Part shown: positions 7,066 through 11,029 of the stretch, one piece after another
Numbering within the stretch: the stretch's first letter is position 1
Layout: every line of letters starts with the position of its first letter
Assembly: GCA_002715545.1 (NCBI GenBank)
Contig: PAZI01000033.1
Location: 1-11,029, forward strand
Direction of reading: 5' to 3'
Length of the DNA: 11,029 bases
Origin: Methanobacteriota archaeon
GTDB taxonomy: Archaea > Thermoplasmatota > Poseidoniia > Poseidoniales > SP79
Notes under the pieces: model-generated
Told to the model about the DNA's origin: nothing
The model's input: only the letters and a program-made list of their open reading frames with translations
The model's database searches: none
Program-made: the position numbers and the translations under genes

Positions 7066-7737
7066 ATGGTGCGAGCTTCATCAAGCGATGAGAGGGCTGG
7101 TACAGCGGCTGCTGAAGGTGCATTTGTTGTTGTGATTCTCATCATCATATCATTAGCAATCACATTCCAGAGTACAGAGGTTATCGGGCGCGGCGTCAAC
7201 ATCGGAGATATTGCGCCTGAGCTGGTTGCTCAAGCACATACAATGGGAGAAGATGAATGGGTCGCGTTCAATCTTGCAGATGAGATTGACCCGCAATGGA
7301 CGGATGGAGATTCTGGAAAACACATCCTGATTGATTTTATTGATACAGATTGTCCATACTGTTGGGCATCAGCGGCAGAGATGACTGATATTCATGACAA
7401 ATATGGAACTCAGATCAAGATGTTCTCCGTGGTCGTGGAATTCAGTGACCTTTCGGGACATGAAGGATCACGCGATGAAATCATCGCATATCAAGAGAAA
7501 ATTGCTGGACAAGCAATGTGCAAAGCGAGTCAGGTCGATTGTGCAGAACGAGAAGGGGATCCGCACCCGTGGCCATTCATCGATGACCTGGACCTATCAG
7601 AGCGCAGTAAATGGGATGTGCAAGGGACGCCGAGTTATTTTCTCCTCAAGCCCAATGGAGAGATTGCTTGGACCTCAGATAAGAATGCGGGCTTGAGTAT
7701 TGATCAAGCAATTTCAGCAGTTCTAGGAGGGGCTTGA
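7066..7737 (+). CDS. Membrane-tethered thioredoxin-fold protein (TlpA/DsbA-like), CPYC active site
   Basis: With the ATG start the protein is 223 residues: a short N-terminus, one transmembrane helix (about 19-34, 'FVVVILIIISLAITF'), then an extracytoplasmic thioredoxin-like domain. The active site is DTDCPYCW with cysteines at 96 and 99 after the strand 'HILIDFI', followed by a helix 'ASAAEMTDIHDKYG'. 'VQGTPSYFLLKPNGEIAW' supplies the cis-proline (P189) and the last strands. A second Cys pair (C152, C159) lies in the insertion between the two halves. The likely role is thiol-disulfide exchange on secreted proteins. The start is uncertain: TTG 7051 follows a purine-rich stretch, whereas ATG 7066 has none; the frame is closed at 7003-7005. 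The next gene starts 1 nt after the stop and encodes a VKOR-like membrane protein, the usual type of redox partner. Confidence 0.85.
   Translation: MVRASSSDERAGTAAAEGAFVVVILIIISLAITFQSTEVIGRGVNIGDIAPELVAQAHTMGEDEWVAFNLADEIDPQWTDGDSGKHILIDFIDTDCPYCWASAAEMTDIHDKYGTQIKMFSVVVEFSDLSGHEGSRDEIIAYQEKIAGQAMCKASQVDCAEREGDPHPWPFIDDLDLSERSKWDVQGTPSYFLLKPNGEIAWTSDKNAGLSIDQAISAVLGGA
7725..7732 (+). promoter_or_regulatory. Shine-Dalgarno site supporting a TTG start
   Basis: AGGAGGGG, inside the end of the thioredoxin gene, lies 6 nt before the TTG at 7739. It is the strongest ribosome-binding site in the window and makes the unusual TTG start believable. Confidence 0.7.
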
Positions 7738-7738
7738 A

Positions 7739-8323
7739 TTGGCAGATTTGATCGGTGAGGGACTTGGCAGCCCCGACATATGGTTGATTCCAAGCCTCAT
7801 TCTGGCAGCACTTGGCCTTCTGATCACATTCAACTCGAATGTTCGTTCACTCATAGGTGCCAAGATCAAGATGGTGAAGGAAAAAAGTGAACTTGTAGGG
7901 ATTCTGTTAGTGGCCCTCGCTGCTTTCGTTTCAAGCAGTAGGGCATTCTATTTCAGAAGGAAGATGGAAAGCGACCTGGTTGGAACATATGGTTGTGAGC
8001 GAACCCTATTCTATGATTGTAGGGACCTAATCTTCGCCTCATCATTGCCACTCGCGATGATTTGGCTGGCTGCTACATCTCTTGTCATATGGTACATCAT
8101 TACAATGTTCAGAGATTCTCAAGATAATCTTGCACTCGCAGCGCAGAATTTACTTCCCATCTCATTATTCATCATCGTTGGATTGAGTCTAATCCTTCTC
8201 GTGATCAATTATTTCTCAAATGGTGTCGTCCTTGCACCATATACCCTTGCAAACATCGTATTGCTTGCTCTTTCAGGATGGATGATTCGGTCACATCTGG
8301 CCGATGAGGTTGCTACTGACTGA
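7739..8323 (+). CDS. VKOR-like polytopic membrane protein with degenerate CXXC site
   Basis: A 194-residue protein with about five hydrophobic segments (13-30, 52-67, 97-122, 138-158, 163-183). After segment 2 comes 'YGCERTLFYDCRDLIFASS', a C-x7-C pair (C86, C94) followed by Ser, matching the loop cysteines and conserved Ser of vitamin K epoxide reductase/DsbB-like VKORs. The last segment opens with 'VVLAPYTLANIVLLAL', which lines up with the VKOR active-site helix (typically CPYC plus a hydrophobic run), but both cysteines are replaced, giving A166-P-Y-T169. In VKORs the CXXC passes electrons to quinone and the loop cysteines exchange with a thioredoxin-like partner; here that partner is encoded immediately upstream. 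Normal quinone reduction is therefore doubtful. The TTG start is backed by the Shine-Dalgarno site 6 nt upstream. The stop directly abuts the stop of the convergent FGE-like gene. The VKOR call is by eye and moderate; membrane-protein coding is secure. Confidence 0.72.
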   Translation: MADLIGEGLGSPDIWLIPSLILAALGLLITFNSNVRSLIGAKIKMVKEKSELVGILLVALAAFVSSSRAFYFRRKMESDLVGTYGCERTLFYDCRDLIFASSLPLAMIWLAATSLVIWYIITMFRDSQDNLALAAQNLLPISLFIIVGLSLILLVINYFSNGVVLAPYTLANIVLLALSGWMIRSHLADEVATD

Positions 8324-9280
8324 TCATTCGCTTTCTTCATCCGTAGAAAGTGGAAGGGAAATGACTGGACGGGATGGTCGCCAGAATAGACCTGAAGCGA
8401 ATGATACGAATAAACCGCCAAGCAAGATGTTGACTGGCTGACTCAAAGCATAATCTGGCGAATTATAGAGAGCTATGCTCATTGCAGCTCCACCGAAGAA
8501 GAGGAACGAAATCACTTCCTCCAAGATACGGCGATGATTGGAGGGAGGGAGGGATGGTAATGGGTGAAGAGGAGGGGATTGGTCCTTCTCAGCGTCAGGT
8601 ATCAGAACTGGAATTTGGAGTGCATCAACTGAATCCATACCACCGGATGGGAAGATGCGGTGGATACCATCCCGTCTCAGCGTGACTGCGGTCCTGGGTA
8701 TCGATGATCCTTCAGGGATCGGTGCTTGCTTACCACAACGTGCTTCTGTCCATGGTCGTCCATCTCTGGGAGAGCCCCATCGTGATGTATGGAATTCATC
8801 ACTCGTCCATGCAAATGGAAGGGGTTTGATTGATGTCTGCGAGGTGATCCTAACCCACTCGCTCTCCGTAGGGAGACGTAACAACCCACCATCCGGAGGA
8901 GGGGTCTGAGATAGGGTCTCTTCAGCAGCTTCCAATGACTGTCCTGAAAGAATCGGAATCTCTGACGCAGCAACCCAGAACCCATCGACGTTCACTTCAT
9001 GTCGTGGTCCGTTTGCTGCAAACGGATACGCCCCTTTCGATGAGCCGACCTCGACAACCTCGGCTGGTATCCACGTCCAAGGCACGCCGAATGGGCCTTT
9101 TGCGAGGTCATCCACAGTTCGATGAAGAGGTATTCGCCTGAGAAGATTGCTAAATGGATGCAGAATTGAATTTTTGATTGCCTCCCGACGACGGCTTCTT
9201 GGATAGAAAGTATCTCGAGAAGTTTGTAGGTAGGTATCAATTTGACAATTAGTTCGCTGTCTTTTCAATCCTGTTGCCAT
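8324..9280 (-). CDS. FGE-sulfatase (SUMF1)-like domain protein with two C-terminal membrane helices
   Basis: 318 residues. After a basic N-terminal region (1-60), residues ~66-215 resemble a sulfatase-modifying-factor/FGE domain: 'WTWIPAEVVEVGS' (family 'ipgGtf.mGs'), 'GPRHEVNVDGFWVAASEIPI' (family 'P.H.V.l..F.i...eVTn'), and the hallmark RLPTESEW at 135-142, then 'LPFAWTSDE' and 'RDGRPWTEARCG'. The VTN motif is lost (SEIPI) and only two cysteines are present (C12, C182), so the copper-binding/catalytic Cys pair of true formylglycine-generating enzyme is not recognisable. It more likely serves as a binding or structural module. A Pro-rich linker (235-248) leads to two hydrophobic helices (253-271, 282-300) and an acidic tail. 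The start lies 3 nt after the stop of the kinase gene, so they are almost certainly cotranscribed. No Shine-Dalgarno site is obvious. Confidence 0.78.
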   Translation of the reverse strand: MATGLKRQRTNCQIDTYLQTSRDTFYPRSRRREAIKNSILHPFSNLLRRIPLHRTVDDLAKGPFGVPWTWIPAEVVEVGSSKGAYPFAANGPRHEVNVDGFWVAASEIPILSGQSLEAAEETLSQTPPPDGGLLRLPTESEWVRITSQTSIKPLPFAWTSDEFHTSRWGSPRDGRPWTEARCGKQAPIPEGSSIPRTAVTLRRDGIHRIFPSGGMDSVDALQIPVLIPDAEKDQSPPLHPLPSLPPSNHRRILEEVISFLFFGGAAMSIALYNSPDYALSQPVNILLGGLFVSFASGLFWRPSRPVISLPLSTDEESE

Positions 9281-9283
9281 GAT

Positions 9284-9697
9284 TTACGGTGAATGAGAGG
9301 AATGAAAACGTGGGTCAACCCACTCAAATTGTTTCACCATCACGTCTACTGAAGACTGGGGGACATCATGTTCGTTGTTACCTTGATGCTGTTTTTCAAT
9401 GATCATGATGTGAACGCGGTAGCCATGGGTGCTGCCCAATTGTAAGTACGGCTCAATCTCATCGATTGTTACGAATGTATTGGCGACTGCTATTTTTTTG
9501 ATTCCTGAAGACATGGCTTGAATCACATTCTTTCGGCATGAAGCGTGAGCTTCAGGAAGTCTGGAATAATCAAAAACATACTTTCCATCCTCCTCAAAAT
9601 AATCATCAGCGGCAAAAACTGCACCCGGTGCAAGATGGTTAGCAACGGTGCTCTTTCCTGCATTCGGAAGGCCTCTGAGTAAGAATAAGTCGCCCAT
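9284..9697 (-). CDS. P-loop kinase-like protein (AAA_33 / N4BP2L1, T4 PNK kinase-like)
   Basis: A 137-residue single-domain P-loop protein. Walker A is GLPNAGKST (9-17). 'FAADDYFEEDGKYVFDYSRLPEAHASC' (28-54, split here only by description) matches the DD[YF]F...Y.F....L.EAH..C block of N4BP2-like-1 and related polynucleotide-kinase-type proteins, where the Asp is the putative catalytic base. 'IAVANTFVTIDEIEPYL' corresponds to the 'vivDNTNt...Ei.pY' motif, with the Asp and second Asn changed. The end 'VDVMVKQFEWVDPRF' matches the family's 'i..M...ye.' helix. Substrate is unknown; nucleic-acid or small-molecule 5' phosphorylation is the family expectation. The ATG is the only start before the in-frame stop at 9716-9718; no Shine-Dalgarno site. 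It sits between a possible tiny ORF and the FGE-like gene in a leftward cluster. Confidence 0.85.
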   Translation of the reverse strand: MGDLFLLRGLPNAGKSTVANHLAPGAVFAADDYFEEDGKYVFDYSRLPEAHASCRKNVIQAMSSGIKKIAVANTFVTIDEIEPYLQLGSTHGYRVHIMIIEKQHQGNNEHDVPQSSVDVMVKQFEWVDPRFHSSHSP

Positions 9698-9715
9698 ACG
9701 ATAGGCTGGAGGACT

Positions 9716-9802
9716 TCATTGATGCTGTTTGGGTCTTTTTGATTCATCAAGGATGTCTTTGACCACCAAGGGGTGGAATTCCTGAAGTGAATCAAGCATC
9801 AT
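9716..9802 (-). CDS. Possible 28-codon small ORF
   Basis: Reads MMLDSLQEFHPLVVKDILDE then SKRPKQHQ, a hydrophilic peptide with one amphipathic helix and a basic tail. Its ATGATG overlaps the final codons of the unrecognised gene upstream, whose TGA follows within 11 nt, an arrangement common for translationally coupled genes. It fills most of an otherwise empty 94-nt gap and ends 18 nt before the kinase start, in the same frame. No family is recognised and a 28-codon frame can arise by chance, so this is tentative. Confidence 0.3.
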   Translation of the reverse strand: MMLDSLQEFHPLVVKDILDESKRPKQHQ

Positions 9803-10241
9803 GTCCACGTTCAAGCCAATTCATCCATCGGCCTGCAGCGGATTGTAACGAAGGAATCTCTGCCTCATTATGAGCGCAGTGTGTCCATGATAGTTGTTCA
9901 TGCTTTGGAGTGACGCTGAATAATTCGATCTGGAACACTGCACCAGGGTGTGATGGATCGGGGTGCTTTCGAAGGTCTTCGACGAAGCAATGGAGAAGAT
10001 GGCGCGGGTAATGGCGTACACAGAGTGTCTCTGGGTCACAGAGAATTGCTGAATTATTCAGCATCAGAAGAGATTGCCCGGATGATTCATTGACGTCATA
10101 TTCAATGATTCTCGATTCACCTATTGTCGTGAGAACGTCAAGCGTGTACCAATCCACCACCGATTTAGAAAGACGAAGGTCAACCAAGGAGTCAAGAAAA
10201 TCCTGACGGCCGGAATCAAGCGATGTTCTGCCTTGCACCAT
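9792..10241 (-). CDS. Unrecognised conserved-looking soluble protein
   Basis: 149 residues from ATG 10241. No signal peptide or membrane segment. The N-terminal half alternates strand-like and helical segments ('VVDWYTLDVLTTI', 'SRIIEYDVN', 'SLLMLNNSAILCD'), and the C-terminal half is His- and Cys-rich ('CVRHYPRHLLHCFVEDLRKH', 'SWTHCAHNEAE'). The clustered His/Cys could bind metal, but no known zinc motif is clear. I do not recognise a family. The frame continues upstream to an ATG at 10340, adding 33 residues, but that would abut the divergent lipoprotein start and leave no promoter space, so the shorter form is preferred. Head of the leftward cluster with the kinase and FGE-like genes. Confidence 0.65.
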   Translation of the reverse strand: MVQGRTSLDSGRQDFLDSLVDLRLSKSVVDWYTLDVLTTIGESRIIEYDVNESSGQSLLMLNNSAILCDPETLCVRHYPRHLLHCFVEDLRKHPDPSHPGAVFQIELFSVTPKHEQLSWTHCAHNEAEIPSLQSAAGRWMNWLERGHDA

Positions 10242-10340
10242 AGCCCCATCGCAGAGGGGGTTTTGAACCCTGTAGTTTAGAACGAAACAGAAGTGAACGA
10301 CAAACCGATTGGTTGATGATACATCTGACGATGGTAGCAT
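10242..10340. promoter_or_regulatory. Divergent intergenic region before the lipoprotein gene
   Basis: About 99 nt separate the leftward unrecognised gene from the rightward lipoprotein gene, so promoters in both directions are expected. There is a G-run (10256-10260) and an A/T-richer patch at 10261-10290 (TAGTTTAGAAC), but no clear TATA/BRE element. Neither gene has a Shine-Dalgarno site, which fits leaderless mRNAs. Confidence 0.35.
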
Positions 10341-11029
10341 ATGCGCACGGTGGCCCTCGTTTCCATGCTCCTTCTACTTCTGCCAGCCTCAGGATGCTTG
10401 GGAGGAGAGGATGAAGAACAGTGCACGTTCGATGGGAAGGGGGGAGGGGATGAGTGTACGGTTGCCTCATCTGAAAACTCAGATGTGGAAGTGCCTCCAG
10501 CACCGCCAGTTACACCACCCGCCACCCAAGATCCAAATTCTACGGAGCAGGAACCTATCAATGGGAGTCACAACCAAAGTAACTCAACAGTTCCAGGAAT
10601 CTCCTTCCATATCGGTTCCCCAAATGGGACACTCTCAGAGATGAGTGGGGCGTTCTCAAAGCATGTCGAAGTGTTTGGCTCGCACGTCATTGCCACATCT
10701 GCTGTAAGTGATGAGGATATTCTCCATGCTTCTGCTGTCCTTGCAGAATATCTGGATAATGATGAAGATGGAATCGTCGATAATGGACTGATTGTAGAGC
10801 ATCTATCAAGCCGATCTGCAACTTTGGTGATGGGTGCTACTGAAGCTGACCTTGAAGCTGCAATTGAGGAGATTCCAGAATCAATGCATGTGCGATTCGA
10901 TAATGGAGACATCGTCGTACAGGCATTATTTGGGGACGAGACTGTCAACAATAACGAAACTCAGGACAGATTCGATGCAACACTCGAGGAAGTCTTGCAC
11001 CTTGTTACCCATGGGGGTTGGGCTCATGC
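10341..11029 (+). CDS. Secreted lipoprotein with calcium-loop motif and HxxxH segment (3' end outside window)
   Basis: Open from ATG 10341 to the window edge (229 codons plus 2 nt). Residues 1-19 are a lipoprotein signal peptide: MRTV, a Leu-rich core, and lipobox PASGC with the lipidated Cys at 19. A short segment with a C28/C39 pair and then a Pro/Thr/Asn linker (about 50-85) lead to a globular domain from ~90. That domain holds an EF-hand-like loop DNDEDGIVD at 139-147 and, at 216-229, EEVLHLVTHGGWAH with the HxxxH pair H220/H224. The combination of a 'YLDNDEDG..DN' segment and a 'RFDATLEEVLHL.TH' segment looks like a family of secreted proteins I have seen in marine microbes without known function; a metal-dependent role is an inference only. 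ATG follows a divergent promoter region and has no Shine-Dalgarno site. The protein is anchored outside the membrane by its lipid. Confidence 0.85.
   Translation, partial: MRTVALVSMLLLLLPASGCLGGEDEEQCTFDGKGGGDECTVASSENSDVEVPPAPPVTPPATQDPNSTEQEPINGSHNQSNSTVPGISFHIGSPNGTLSEMSGAFSKHVEVFGSHVIATSAVSDEDILHASAVLAEYLDNDEDGIVDNGLIVEHLSSRSATLVMGATEADLEAAIEEIPESMHVRFDNGDIVVQALFGDETVNNNETQDRFDATLEEVLHLVTHGGWAH

Noticed and set aside
6960..7202. An 81-codon upstream extension of the AlaX reading frame
   Set aside because: It overlaps the divergent thioredoxin gene including its transmembrane segment, and AlaX similarity begins only at the ATG at 6959.
9489..9500. T-run that could be an archaeal terminator
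   Set aside because: It lies in the middle of the kinase coding sequence, where it encodes the Lys-Lys pair on the opposite strand; no transcript end is expected there.
3459..10225. Exact 11-mer ATCAAGCGATG at 3459-3469, 7080-7090 and 10215-10225
   Set aside because: One copy is intergenic, two lie in unrelated coding frames, the spacing is irregular and there is no flanking similarity; I treat it as chance aided by composition, although a genome-wide count would decide.
10242..10340. 33-residue N-terminal extension of the unrecognised gene up to the CATATG at 10338-10343
   Set aside because: It would make two divergent starts share one CATATG, leaving no promoter space for either gene.

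Overview
The window looks like chromosomal DNA from a marine planktonic archaeon, most likely a Thermoplasmatota/Candidatus Poseidoniales (Marine Group II) genome; I put this at about 0.7. The basis is indirect: densely packed genes of moderate G+C, a large secreted protein with a thrombospondin-3-like calcium repeat and a C-terminal membrane anchor, a eukaryote-like OMP decarboxylase, a stand-alone AlaX editing protein, and mixed GTG/TTG/ATG starts of which only some have Shine-Dalgarno sites. No rRNA, tRNA, CRISPR array, transposase or phage gene was seen. No stretch over 300 bases lacks a gene.

Layout. Positions 1-2432 (+): a protein-isoaspartate-methyltransferase-like domain fused to TPRs (possibly cut at its 5' end), OMP decarboxylase (pyrF), and a small single-pass membrane protein. 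Positions 2394-6959 (-), read right to left: the tRNA editing protein AlaX, a 773-residue surface protein, a DUF1844 protein, and a membrane-anchored receiver-like protein. The last gene of this block overlaps the end of the + block tail to tail. Positions 7066-8323 (+): a membrane-tethered thioredoxin-fold protein with a CPYC site, followed 1 nt later by a polytopic protein resembling vitamin K epoxide reductase (VKOR). Positions 8324-10241 (-), read right to left: an unrecognised protein, a possible 28-codon ORF, a P-loop kinase of the N4BP2L1/polynucleotide-kinase-like type, and a sulfatase-modifying-factor-like (FGE) membrane protein. From 10341 (+): a lipoprotein that runs off the window.

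The functional theme is the cell envelope (surface protein, lipoprotein, thiol-redox pair, FGE-like membrane protein) mixed with housekeeping genes (pyrF, alaX). The most notable shared property is that five members of known families have lost a hallmark residue or motif. The receiver lacks its phosphoacceptor Asp, the VKOR-like protein has APYT where CPYC is expected, OMP decarboxylase has Ser in place of the phosphate-binding Arg, the PCMT-like domain lacks its TIS active-site motif, and the FGE-like domain lacks catalytic cysteines. The thioredoxin/VKOR-like pair at 7066-8323 is the best candidate for an unusual small system. All assignments rest on reading motifs by eye, with no database search.
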